Below, piece after piece: positions 25,419 to 35,136 of a stretch of 64,000 bases of DNA (position 1 is its first letter; every line of letters starts with the position of its first letter). The stretch is from contig NZ_JBHVOS010000001.1 in NCBI RefSeq assembly GCF_042887685.1, positions 232,885 to 296,884 on the forward strand. Reading direction: 5' to 3'. The position numbers and the translations under genes were made by a program. The notes beneath the pieces are model-generated. The model saw nothing but the letters and a program-made list of their open reading frames with translations. It was not told the DNA's origin and made no database searches. Source of the DNA: Oerskovia sp042887685. Lineage in GTDB: Bacteria > Actinomycetota > Actinomycetes > Actinomycetales > Cellulomonadaceae.

Positions 25419-25916
25419 ATGCCGGGCCAGGACGACCGTCCCGGCGTGCGGGTCCGGCCTGCGACCCAGGACGACCTGGACGCCGTCGCCGACGTCGAGC
25501 GTCGTGCCCGTCGTGGCACGGACCGGGACCAGCTCGTGCTCGCCCTGACCGACCCGGAACGGGTCGTGGTCGTCGCGACCGTGGACGGCGTGGTCGTCGG
25601 TTGGGGCAAGACTCACTGGTGGTCGTACGAGGACGGCCCGGCACCGGTCGGCCACTACCTCGGAGGGGTCACCGTCGACCCGGACTTCCGGCGCGGCGGC
25701 GTCGGGGGCACGCTGACCCGGGCACGCATGGACTGGGTGGCCGGGCGTGCGGGCTTCGTCTGCTGCGTCGTGAACGCGACCAACGTCGCATCGCTCGCGC
25801 TGCACGAGGGTCTGGGGTTCCGCGAGGTGGCGCGTGCGGCGTCGTTCCACACGATCCGGTTCACGGGCGGGAGCGGCGTGCTCCTCCGGGCAGACCTGGG
25901 CGCGGGCCGCGCCTGA
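25419..25916 (+). CDS. GNAT family N-acetyltransferase
   Basis: A 165-residue acetyltransferase. GGVTVDPDFRRGGVGGTL (about 83-100) is the acetyl-CoA pyrophosphate loop (R/Q-x-x-G-x-G/A), and NATNVASLALHEGLGFREV is the usual C-terminal motif B region. The ATG at 25419 has AGGGG seven bases upstream and is preferred over a TTG that overlaps the holA stop. Likely cotranscribed with holA. The acceptor is unknown; a small molecule or protein N-terminus are both possible. Confidence 0.88.
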   Translation: MPGQDDRPGVRVRPATQDDLDAVADVERRARRGTDRDQLVLALTDPERVVVVATVDGVVVGWGKTHWWSYEDGPAPVGHYLGGVTVDPDFRRGGVGGTLTRARMDWVAGRAGFVCCVVNATNVASLALHEGLGFREVARAASFHTIRFTGGSGVLLRADLGAGRA

Positions 25917-25990
25917 CGGCACGACCCGCCCCGCGCGAGCACCCGATCCGGTGGTGCCAAGGACTCACGGCCCGCCGTGCCCCGGACGCA

Positions 25991-26028
25991 CGAGAGGCGC
26001 TGCCCCGTGGAGGGAGCAGCGCCTCTCG
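25991..26028. terminator. Bidirectional terminator between GNAT gene and rpsT
   Basis: A perfect 13-bp stem (CGAGAGGCGCTGC, 25991-26003, with 26016-26028) and a 12-nt loop lie between the convergent stops. Confidence 0.75.
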
Positions 26029-26096
26029 ACGTTCACCGTGCGGCCCGAGGTGGATCAAGGGCGCACAAGGTCACGCGTGGAAGGGAGTTGTCACGC

Positions 26097-26357
26097 TCAG
26101 AGAGCGTTGACGGCCTTCGACAGAGCCGACTTGCGGTTCGCAGCCTGGTTCTGGTGAATGACACCCTTGGAGACTGCCTTGTCGAGCTTCTTCGACGCGG
26201 TGACGAGGGCGCTGGCAGCGGCCTCCTTGTCACCGGCGGCGACGGCCTCGCGAACGCGGCGAACGTTCGTCTTGAGCTCCGACTTGACGGCCTTGTTGCG
26301 CAGACGAGCCTTCTCGTTCGTCTTGATGCGCTTGATCTGAGACTTGATGTTTGCCAC
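26097..26357 (-). CDS. rpsT: 30S ribosomal protein S20
   Basis: An 86-residue, Lys/Arg/Ala-rich all-helical protein with the standard S20 opening MANIKSQIKRIKTNEKARLR and ending NRKSALSKAVNAL. It binds 16S rRNA early in small-subunit assembly. The start is GTG with GAAAG upstream. It is convergent with the GNAT gene and has a leader of about 130 bases containing a hairpin. Confidence 0.97.
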   Translation of the reverse strand: MANIKSQIKRIKTNEKARLRNKAVKSELKTNVRRVREAVAAGDKEAAASALVTASKKLDKAVSKGVIHQNQAANRKSALSKAVNAL

Positions 26358-26411
26358 GTGTGGACTTTCTGGTGTGTTCGCCGAAGCGATCGAATAGGTC
26401 GTAGAGGGCGA

Positions 26412-26459
26412 TTCCAGCTCCGGGACTGGGGGTGGGGAACCCTTGGAGAGGAGCTGGAA
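26412..26459 (-). promoter_or_regulatory. Hairpin in the rpsT leader
   Basis: TTCCAGCTCC (26412-26421) and GGAGCTGGAA (26450-26459) form a perfect 10-bp stem with a C-rich 28-nt loop, inside the likely rpsT 5' leader. Could be a site for S20 autoregulation, but this is inference. Confidence 0.4.
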
Positions 26460-26495
26460 CTGTGCCCGCCGACCTGGGCGGACACGCAGCCACCT

Positions 26496-26501
26496 AGACT
26501 A
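26496..26501 (-). promoter_or_regulatory. Possible -10 element of rpsT
   Basis: Minus-strand TAGTCT about 140 bases before the start codon, upstream of the leader hairpin; the -35 is poorly matched. Confidence 0.35.
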
Positions 26502-26534
26502 CCAGCCGACCGCGAGATCAGCCAGAATGCTCAC

Positions 26535-26627
26535 CCGCGGCCCGCGACCCACCGCAGCCCACCGCGGCCCGCGACCCGCCGCAGCCCACCGCGGCCCGCG
26601 ACCCACCGCAGCCCACCACGGCCCGCC
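26535..26627. repeat. 27-bp tandem repeat, about 3.4 copies
   Basis: A unit starting CCGCGGCCCGCGACCC repeats at 26535, 26562 and 26589, nearly identical, with a partial fourth copy at 26616. It lies between the PemK-like gene and rpsT. The unit is a multiple of three but no supported reading frame runs through it. Confidence 0.85.
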
Positions 26628-26710
26628 ATCCCGCCCGGACCGGCCTCCGGGTGCGCCCAGGCGCGCCCAGGCGCACCCACGTGCACCACGTGCACCCGGC
26701 CAGCGAGCGC

Positions 26711-27388
26711 TCAGCCCTGGATCCGGCCCATCTCGCGGACGACCGTCTCGAACGTGCGGCGGTCCATGACGGCGCCCTCGCGGCGCACCGCGCCGGGGTC
26801 GACGCGGATCACGCGGTCGAGGCGCACCTCGCTGTCGCGGCCGCGGGAGTCCCAGGGGCCGGAGCCGATGTCGAGCCAGTGCCGCCCCCAGCGCGCCTCG
26901 TCGGCGGCGTCGCGCGAGTGGTCCTTGCTCGTGAGCATGGTCGCGAGCAGCCATCCACCGTCGCGACCGACGAGCAGCACGGGCCGGTCCTTGCCCTGGG
27001 AGTGGTCCTCCTCGAAGGGCACCCAGGTCCACACGATCTCGCCGGGGTCCGGGTCGCCGTCGAGCTGGGGGGAGTACTCGGCTCGCACGCGGTCCGTGTA
27101 GTCACCGGGGTAGGTGCCCGTGCCGGGCTGGGGCCCGCTCGACGTCGCGGGGCCGGCGGGCCTGCCGTGCCCGCGGGTGCCGGCCTGCGGTCCGGGCTTG
27201 GCGCGCGTGCCCGACGCCGTCGCTCCCGTCTGCGGGCGCGGCGCCACCCCGCGCGGGGTGCCCGACGTCGTCGGGCCGGAGGGCTTGCGGGCGCCTGCCC
27301 CGTCACCGGAGCGGGACGAGCTGTCGAGCGCGCCGAGGATCGCGCGCGCCGCGTCCGTGAGCAGGGAGATCCACTTGTTCTGAGCCAC
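26711..27388 (-). CDS. PemK/MazF-like toxin-fold protein with long linker
   Basis: A 225-residue protein. After a short helix (residues 1-22) there is an unusually long Gly/Pro/Thr/Arg-rich linker to about 95. The C-terminal 120 residues look like a PemK/CcdB-fold domain: PGEIVWTWVPFEEDHSQGKDRPVLLVGRD followed in register by GGWLLATMLTSKDH. In toxin-antitoxin pairs this fold is an mRNA endoribonuclease, but no antitoxin gene lies next to it, so it may be a stand-alone family member with another role. The GTG start follows TAGATT by six bases. Stretch quoted is described only; key features are the early EIVW and the RPVLLV strand. Confidence 0.75.
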   Translation of the reverse strand: MAQNKWISLLTDAARAILGALDSSSRSGDGAGARKPSGPTTSGTPRGVAPRPQTGATASGTRAKPGPQAGTRGHGRPAGPATSSGPQPGTGTYPGDYTDRVRAEYSPQLDGDPDPGEIVWTWVPFEEDHSQGKDRPVLLVGRDGGWLLATMLTSKDHSRDAADEARWGRHWLDIGSGPWDSRGRDSEVRLDRVIRVDPGAVRREGAVMDRRTFETVVREMGRIQG

Positions 27389-27394
27389 GCCCGC

Positions 27395-27400
27395 AATCTA
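27395..27400 (-). promoter_or_regulatory. -10 element of the PemK-like gene
   Basis: Minus-strand TAGATT six bases before the GTG at 27388; leaderless arrangement. Confidence 0.5.
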
Positions 27401-27488
27401 CCCGGACCGCCGGGGCCCTGACCTGCGTGCGGGGCCCTGCGGGCCCGGCCATCGGGGGACGGTGAGCCTCGCGTGTGCGGGGTCGTGG

Positions 27489-27494
27489 GACAAT
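27489..27494 (+). promoter_or_regulatory. Likely -10 element of lepA
   Basis: GACAAT about 145 bases before the chosen lepA start. Unlike neighbours, lepA would then have a real 5' leader. Confidence 0.35.
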
Positions 27495-27639
27495 GGTGGC
27501 TGCTGTCCGACCCTGCGTGCGACGACCAGCGACCTGCCGGGCACGTCCCGGCGGCTCACGCTCCGTCGTCGAGCACCGATCCGCAGGGGCGGGCGCCGTC
27601 CGCCGCCCCGTCTTGACCCACCACAGGAGCGCACCCCCG

Positions 27640-29562
<1,923 letters not shown>

Positions 29563-29638
29563 TGTGCTGCTCTTCTCGTGAGCGCGTGGTCCTCGATGTG
29601 CTGGGGGCCGCGCGCTCCGCGGCGTCCGGGGAGCGGGC

Positions 29639-31042
29639 ATGAGCCCGGCGCTCCCGGACGGCATCCCCGTGCCCGACGACGGCGCTCTGCCCGCGTGGGT
29701 GGGTGCCGGTCCCGCCGGGGCGGGGCCGGACGACCACGCGGGTCGTGACTTCGGTGTGTACCTGCACGTGCCGTTCTGCACGGTCCGCTGCGGGTACTGC
29801 GACTTCAACACGTACACGGCCTCCGAGCTGGGTGGCGGTGCGAGCCAGGCGTCGTACGCCGACACCGCGCTGCGCGAGATCGAGCTCGCGCAGCGGGTCA
29901 TGGAACGTGCCGGCCTGGCCTCGCGCCCGGTCTCGACCGTGTTCGTGGGCGGCGGTACCCCGACCCTCCTGCCGGCAGGCGACCTGGGGCGCATGCTCGC
30001 GGGCGTGCGTGACGCCTGGGGCCTGGTCCCCGGCGCCGAGGTCACGACCGAGGCGAACCCGGACTCGGTGACCCCGGAGTCGCTCGCGGAGCTCGCCGCG
30101 GCGGGGTTCACGCGCGTGTCGTTCGGGATGCAGTCGGCCGTGCCGCGCGTGCTCGCGACGCTCGAGCGGACGCACGACCCGCGCCGCATCCCCGACGTGG
30201 TGCGCTGGGCGCGCGACGCGGGGCTCGCGGTGTCGCTCGACCTCATCTACGGGACGCCCGGCGAGAGCCTCGACGACTGGCGGACGAGCCTCGAGGCCGC
30301 GCTCGCGACGGGGGTCGACCACGTCTCGGCGTACGCGCTCGTCGTCGAGCAGGGCACGAAGATGGCCGCGCAGGTGCGCCGCGGGGACATCTCGTTGCCC
30401 AGCGAGGACGACCAGGCCGAGAAGTACGAGCTTGCGGACGAGCTGCTCACCGCGGCCGGGCTGGAGTGGTACGAGGTCAGCAACTGGGCCCGGCGGGCGC
30501 GGGCCGACGACGCCCAGGCGCCGGGCACCGTCGCAGCGGACCCGGCGTTCGTGTGCCGCCACAACCTGGCGTACTGGCGGGGCGAGGACTGGTGGGGGAT
30601 CGGTCCCGGGGCGCACTCGTACATCGGAGGGGTCTCGCACCGTACAGATGGTTCCGAGGGCTCCGCGGACCTCACCGGCGCTCCCGACGACGCGTCCGAC
30701 GACGCGGCCGCGCCTGCGCCGGGCGGCCGTGAGGGCGTGCGATGGTGGAACGTGAAGCACCCGCGACGGTACGCGGCGTTGCTCGAGGCGGGCAGCAGCC
30801 CGGCGGCCGGACGAGAGCTCCTGACCGTCGCGGAGGCTCACCTCGAGCGCGTCATGCTCGGGGTGCGACTGCGTGAAGGACTGGACCTGAGCGTCCTTAC
30901 CGAGGTGGGTCGACGCAACGTGGCCGGCATGGTCGCGGCGGGCCTCCTCGACGGCAAGGCGGCGATCCGTGGCCGCGGGGTGCTGACCCTGCGGGGACGG
31001 TTGCTGGCGGACACGGTGGTACGGGAGCTGACGGACGGGTGA
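29639..31042 (+). CDS. hemW: HemW-like radical SAM protein
   Basis: A 467-residue radical SAM protein. The cluster-binding motif CTVRCGYCDF (CxxxCxxC) is near residue 45, followed by FVGGGTPTLLP and later LDLIYGTPGESLDDW. The HemN-type C-terminal domain is present. The fourth HemN-specific cysteine is absent after CGYCDF, which marks HemW (haem chaperone) and not coproporphyrinogen dehydrogenase. It directly follows lepA, the standard location, and overlaps the acyltransferase gene by four bases. Confidence 0.92.
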   Translation: MSPALPDGIPVPDDGALPAWVGAGPAGAGPDDHAGRDFGVYLHVPFCTVRCGYCDFNTYTASELGGGASQASYADTALREIELAQRVMERAGLASRPVSTVFVGGGTPTLLPAGDLGRMLAGVRDAWGLVPGAEVTTEANPDSVTPESLAELAAAGFTRVSFGMQSAVPRVLATLERTHDPRRIPDVVRWARDAGLAVSLDLIYGTPGESLDDWRTSLEAALATGVDHVSAYALVVEQGTKMAAQVRRGDISLPSEDDQAEKYELADELLTAAGLEWYEVSNWARRARADDAQAPGTVAADPAFVCRHNLAYWRGEDWWGIGPGAHSYIGGVSHRTDGSEGSADLTGAPDDASDDAAAPAPGGREGVRWWNVKHPRRYAALLEAGSSPAAGRELLTVAEAHLERVMLGVRLREGLDLSVLTEVGRRNVAGMVAAGLLDGKAAIRGRGVLTLRGRLLADTVVRELTDG

Positions 31043-33114
31043 CGACGGTAGGGCAGTCGGCTCGGGCACAGGCCGGAGCAGCCGGGACCTCGACCGACCG
31101 CGTCGACGTGTGGCAGCGACTGCGACCGGCCGACCTCGACCTCGCGGCGCCGGACCGGTCCCTCGTCGGGCCACCGCCGGAGAGTCCACCGGCTCCCGGC
31201 GGGCATCGTCCGTCACGACCGGTGCGACCGACGGTCCGGTACCGACGGATCGCCGGGCTCGACGGACTGCGTGCGCTGGCCGTGCTCTCGGTCATGGTCT
31301 TCCACTTCGCCCCGCAGGTCCTCCCCGGCGGGTACGTGGGCGTCGACATCTTCTTCGTGCTCTCCGGGTTCCTCATCACGACGCTCCTGGTCCGGGAGTT
31401 CCGGGCGCGGCGGGCGGTGTCCCTGTCCCGGTTCTGGGTGCGAAGAGCCCGCAGGCTCCTGCCCGCGCTGGGCCTGGTCGTGCTCGTGTGCACGGCTGCC
31501 GCGGGGCTCGTCGGGGGTGACCTCCTGGTGGGGATCGGGGCGCAGGTGGCCGGCGCCGCCACGTTCACGAGCAACTGGGTCTACATCGCCCAGGGCAGCA
31601 CGTACTCCGGGGGGCTGGCACCCCAGATCTTCGCGAACCTGTGGTCGCTCGCCGTCGAGGAGCAGTTCTACCTGGTGTGGCCGCTCGTGGTCCTCGCCGT
31701 GCTCGCGCTACGGATCACCCGGCGCCGGGCCCTGGTCCTGGCGGGGGTGCTCGCCGTGGGGTCTGCCGTCGCGATGGCGGTCCTGTACTCGCCCGGAACG
31801 GACCCGACCCGGGTCTACTTCGGCACCGACACCCACCTGTTCGGGCTCATGATCGGTGCGTTCCTCTCGTTCTGGCACCTGCGCACGGGCAGGCCGACGC
31901 TCGTCCGGGAGGCGCCGCGGACCACGACGCGCCGGGGGACCCTGTTCGTCGTGGGTGCGGGGCTCGCGGGCGCCGTCGTCCTGGTCGTCGCGATGCTCTG
32001 GATGCCGTGGGACGACGGCGTCACCTACCGGGGTGGGCTGTTCGTCGTGTCGCTCGCGACCGCCGGGGTCGTCAACCTCGTGCTGCACGCACCGGGTCTC
32101 GGCAGGCTGCTGGACCGGGGGCCGGTGGGCTGGGTCGGCGCGCGCTCGTACGGCCTGTACCTGTGGCACTGGCCCGTCTTCGTCCTGGCCGCCGCGCTCG
32201 CCGGGGGCGGAGGGCTCTACGCCAGCCCTGGACCGTGGGTCGCGCTCGTCGCGTCGGTCGTGACGTTCGGTGCCGCCGCGCTGTCCTACCGGTACGTCGA
32301 GCGTCCCGTCATGGGGCGGGGCCTCGGAGGCTACGTGCGGACCGTGGTGGCGTGGCTCCGCCGAGGCGCGTCGGGCCGCAACCCGTTGCCGGTCCGCGGG
32401 TGGCTCACGGTCGGTGGGGTCGTGGTGGTCGTCGGGCTCGCGGTCACGGGTTTCGTGCGTGCGCCAGCGACGTCCTCGGTCGAGGCGCAGATCCGGGCGG
32501 GCGCGGAGGTCGCGGCGCTGACCCAGCAGCCCGGCGGTGAGGCTCCGGCGGCACCGGCTCCCGAGGTGGCGCCGGTCCCTGCGGAGCCCGCGCCGGACGC
32601 CCCGCCCGCGGCGCCGACGCCCCCGCCCGGCGACCAGGTCACGATCGTCGGCGACTCGGTCACGCTCGCGAGCGCGCCCGCGCTGACCGCGGCGCTTCCC
32701 GGCGTGCTGATCGACGGTGCCGTCGCCCGGCAGATGAAGGACGCCGTCGGGCTGGTCGACGCCGTCCGGGCGGCCGGGAACCTGCGGCCCTTCGTGGTGC
32801 TCTCGCTCGGGACGAACAGCACCGTCGACGCCGCGATGATGGACAAGGTCCTCGCCGCGATCGGCCCCGACCACACGGTCGTCCTCGTCACGGGGTACGC
32901 CGACCGGTCGTGGGTGCCGGTCACGAACGCCGAGCTCGTCGGCGCGTCCCAGCGCCACGGGAACGTCGTGGTCGCGGACTGGAGCGGCACGATCGCCTCC
33001 CAGCCGGCGCTGCTCGGGCCCGACGGCGTGCACCCGACCTCCGAGGGGACGTCGCTCTACGCGGGGGTCGTCTCGGGCGGCCTGGCGCAGGCGGTCGCGC
33101 TCCGCGGTCCCTGA
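31039..33114 (+). CDS. Membrane acyltransferase (OafA type) fused to SGNH domain
   Basis: A 691-residue envelope enzyme. After a 65-residue polar N-terminus comes an acyltransferase-3 domain with about ten helices: AGLDGLRALAVLSVMVFHFA (catalytic-type His), GYVGVDIFFVLSGFLIT and later LWSLAVEEQFYLVWP. After a final helix and a Pro/Ala-rich linker (about 490-530) is an extracellular SGNH domain: VTIVGDSVTLAS (nucleophile Ser), LSLGTNST and DGVHPT (Asp, His). Such fusions O-acetylate surface polysaccharide or peptidoglycan, the SGNH domain making the final transfer. The GTG overlaps the hemW stop (GTGA). Confidence 0.92.
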   Translation: MTTVGQSARAQAGAAGTSTDRVDVWQRLRPADLDLAAPDRSLVGPPPESPPAPGGHRPSRPVRPTVRYRRIAGLDGLRALAVLSVMVFHFAPQVLPGGYVGVDIFFVLSGFLITTLLVREFRARRAVSLSRFWVRRARRLLPALGLVVLVCTAAAGLVGGDLLVGIGAQVAGAATFTSNWVYIAQGSTYSGGLAPQIFANLWSLAVEEQFYLVWPLVVLAVLALRITRRRALVLAGVLAVGSAVAMAVLYSPGTDPTRVYFGTDTHLFGLMIGAFLSFWHLRTGRPTLVREAPRTTTRRGTLFVVGAGLAGAVVLVVAMLWMPWDDGVTYRGGLFVVSLATAGVVNLVLHAPGLGRLLDRGPVGWVGARSYGLYLWHWPVFVLAAALAGGGGLYASPGPWVALVASVVTFGAAALSYRYVERPVMGRGLGGYVRTVVAWLRRGASGRNPLPVRGWLTVGGVVVVVGLAVTGFVRAPATSSVEAQIRAGAEVAALTQQPGGEAPAAPAPEVAPVPAEPAPDAPPAAPTPPPGDQVTIVGDSVTLASAPALTAALPGVLIDGAVARQMKDAVGLVDAVRAAGNLRPFVVLSLGTNSTVDAAMMDKVLAAIGPDHTVVLVTGYADRSWVPVTNAELVGASQRHGNVVVADWSGTIASQPALLGPDGVHPTSEGTSLYAGVVSGGLAQAVALRGP

Positions 33115-33204
33115 CTCCTCCCGTGCGGCGCCCGAGCGGGCGTCCTGTGCGCATCGTGCCTCGTGTGGCGGGAATGGCCCGAACGCCCCATCGTTGAGGG
33201 TGAT

Positions 33205-33228
33205 CTGTGAAATGTTCGATCGTCACAG
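33205..33228. promoter_or_regulatory. CTGTGA-N12-TCACAG dyad upstream of a membrane protein gene
   Basis: CTGTGA (33205-33210) and TCACAG (33223-33228) form an inverted repeat with AT-rich content between, and TCACAGT recurs 11 bp later. The 12-base spacing differs from Crp/GlxR sites (6 bases). Possible operator for the gene at 33275. Confidence 0.3.
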
Positions 33229-33274
33229 TCCGTTCACAGTGTGGCTTGCCACCCCGCCGACCCGAGGGATCACG

Positions 33275-34306
33275 ATGAGCGACAACACCGCAGGCGGGCC
33301 GCCGCCGGAAGAGAACGAGCCGACCCCGCAGAACCCCTACGCGAGCACGCCGGACCCCGGTGCCGCCGCGCAACCTCCTGCCGAGCCCGTGCCGCCGAGC
33401 CAGCCGCCCACGCAGCCTCCGGTGACGCCGCCCACGCAGCCCCCGGCCCAGCCGACCCCGCCGGTCCAGCCGACGCCACCTGCTCAGCCGGGGCCCCCGG
33501 TCGCGCCGCCCTACGGAGCCCCGACGCCACCCCCGGGCGCGCAGCCCTACGGCGCTCCTGCCGGCGGGCAGCAGCCTCCGTACCCGCCGCCGGCCGGCGC
33601 CTACCCGCCCCCCGGCCAGCCCGCGTACGCCGGGGCGGCCCCGTTCTCGGTCGGTGACGCGATCGGCTTCGGGTGGAAGAAGTTCTGGGCCAACCCCGGC
33701 CCGTGGATCCTCGCGATGCTGATCTTCCTGCTGATCAACGTGATCTTCAGCTGGATCTCCGGCGGGTTCAACCAGTTCTCGGAGTACCGCACCGACGGGT
33801 TCACCGACACCAGCATGGGTGCGGCCCTGGGGCTGGGATTCGTCGGCACGCTCCTGTCGATCGTGGGCGTGATCATCAGCTACCTGATCGCCGCGTTCTA
33901 CTCCCGGGGCGCCCTCGACGAGACCCAGGGCCGCAAGCCCGACGTCGCGGCGTTCTTCCGGATCGCCAACGTGGGCAACGTCCTGCTGGCCGCCTTCCTC
34001 GTGGCCGTCATGACGATCGTCGGCACGATCCTGTGCGTCCTGCCCGGGATCGCGGTCGCGATCTTCTCGGCGTTCGTCTACTACTTCACGCTCGACAAGG
34101 AGCAGGACGCGATCACCGCGATCAAGTCCAGCTGGTCGCTCGTCTCGAAGAACTTCGGGTCGGTGTTCCTGCTGCTCCTGGCGCTGTTCGGGATCAACAT
34201 CCTGGGCTTCCTGGTCTGCCTCGTCGGGCTCCTGGTGACCCTTCCGCTGTCCTACATCGCGGTCGCCTACGCCTACCGCCGTCTGGTGGGTGAGCAGCCC
34301 GCCTGA
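33275..34306 (+). CDS. Proline-rich multi-pass membrane protein
   Basis: A 343-residue protein. Residues 1-115 are Pro/Gln/Ala-rich with repeated TQPP/PAQP and PPGAQPYGAP motifs, probably disordered and cytoplasmic. The rest has about six membrane segments, beginning DAIGFGWKKFWANPGPWILA and including a double-glycine-like GTLLSIVGVIISYLIAAF. It resembles the membrane domain family often annotated as glycerophosphoryl-diester-phosphodiesterase-like membrane proteins, but no catalytic domain is present. GAGG lies seven bases before the ATG. Function unknown. Confidence 0.8.
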   Translation: MSDNTAGGPPPEENEPTPQNPYASTPDPGAAAQPPAEPVPPSQPPTQPPVTPPTQPPAQPTPPVQPTPPAQPGPPVAPPYGAPTPPPGAQPYGAPAGGQQPPYPPPAGAYPPPGQPAYAGAAPFSVGDAIGFGWKKFWANPGPWILAMLIFLLINVIFSWISGGFNQFSEYRTDGFTDTSMGAALGLGFVGTLLSIVGVIISYLIAAFYSRGALDETQGRKPDVAAFFRIANVGNVLLAAFLVAVMTIVGTILCVLPGIAVAIFSAFVYYFTLDKEQDAITAIKSSWSLVSKNFGSVFLLLLALFGINILGFLVCLVGLLVTLPLSYIAVAYAYRRLVGEQPA

Positions 34307-34321
34307 CCTCGGGACCACCCG

Positions 34322-34376
34322 CGACGACGGGCCGTGCCGCACCTCCGTCCCGGGTGCGCGGGACGGCCCGTCGTCG
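34322..34376 (+). terminator. Terminator after the proline-rich membrane protein gene
   Basis: CGACGACGGGCCGT (34322-34335) pairs perfectly with 34363-34376; the 27-nt loop can fold again on itself. It starts 15 bases after the stop codon. Confidence 0.65.
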
Positions 34377-34463
34377 TGTACCCCGGGAGCGCCCCGGGTA
34401 CGTACCGGGTGAACGGGCCAGGTCGAGGGACGGGCACGGTGGCCGCGTGTGCCCTGGACCGGC

Positions 34464-34469
34464 TAGCGT
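34464..34469 (+). promoter_or_regulatory. Possible -10 element of the DUF4870 gene
   Basis: TAGCGT 51 bases before the ATG; GAGAGG before the start serves as ribosome binding site. Confidence 0.35.
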
Positions 34470-34520
34470 GAAGCGCCCGGTCCGTCCTGAACGGTCCGGT
34501 CCGTCCGTAGAGAGGCCCCG

Positions 34521-35054
34521 ATGAGCAGCCAGCACCCTTCCGACCAGGTCCCCGACTACGGGCAGTACGTGCCCCCGACGGACCAGCCCGGCACCCCTGG
34601 CGGCCAGCCCGGCCAGCCGAGCCAGCCCGGCCAGCAGGCCCCCTACGGCCCTCCCGCGGGCCAGCAGGGGCAGTACCCGCCCCAGGGCCAGTACCCGCCG
34701 CCGGGCTACCCGGGTGGCGCGGCCGCCCCGCTGTCGCCCGCCGACACCAAGACCTGGGCGAGCCTGTCCCACCTCCTGGGTGGGATCCTCGGGTTCCTCG
34801 CGCCGCTCGTGATCTGGCTCGTCTTCCGCGAGCGCAGCCACGTCGTGGACGTCGAGGCCAAGAAGGCGCTCAACTTTCAGATCCCCGTGGCTCTCGTCCT
34901 GCTCGCCGCGAACTGGGTGCTTCCCGGATTCTTGTCCGGGCTGGTCGTCCTCGGTGTCTGGGTGGCGTCGCTCGTGCTGGGGATCATCGCGTTCCAGGCC
35001 GTCAGCAACGGCCGTCCGGCCAGCTACCCGATCGACGTGAAGATCGTGAGGTAG
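34521..35054 (+). CDS. DUF4870 membrane protein with Pro/Gln-rich N-terminus
   Basis: A 177-residue protein. Residues 1-75 are rich in Gln, Pro and Gly (GQPSQPGQQAPYGPPAG). The rest is a DUF4870/Tic20-like domain: WASLSHLLGGILGFLAPLVI, then the polar loop FRERSHVVDVEAKKALNFQ, then two more helices. The domain is common and of unknown function. Its composition resembles the upstream membrane protein, so the two may localise or assemble together; that is inference. Confidence 0.85.
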   Translation: MSSQHPSDQVPDYGQYVPPTDQPGTPGGQPGQPSQPGQQAPYGPPAGQQGQYPPQGQYPPPGYPGGAAAPLSPADTKTWASLSHLLGGILGFLAPLVIWLVFRERSHVVDVEAKKALNFQIPVALVLLAANWVLPGFLSGLVVLGVWVASLVLGIIAFQAVSNGRPASYPIDVKIVR

Positions 35055-35068
35055 CGCAGGGGACCGCA

Positions 35069-35115
35069 CGCCGAGAGGGGGCGTCCTGGGTGGACCAGGA
35101 CGCCCCCTCTCGGCG
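35069..35115. terminator. Strong bidirectional terminator
   Basis: A perfect 21-bp stem (35069-35089 with 35095-35115) and 5-nt loop GTGGA lies between the convergent DUF4870 and DUF3097 genes. Confidence 0.85.
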
Positions 35116-35136
35116 CGCCGGCCGGGCTGGAAGTTC

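Noticed and set aside
26535..26627. CRISPR array or repeat-containing protein
   Set aside because: Units abut each other, only about three copies, and no supported frame covers them.
27475..27639. N-terminal extension of lepA
   Set aside because: The extra residues are Arg/Pro-rich and not part of any LepA; a TTG at 27640 gives the conserved start.
33205..33228. Crp/GlxR binding site
   Set aside because: Half-sites are 12 bases apart, not the required 6.
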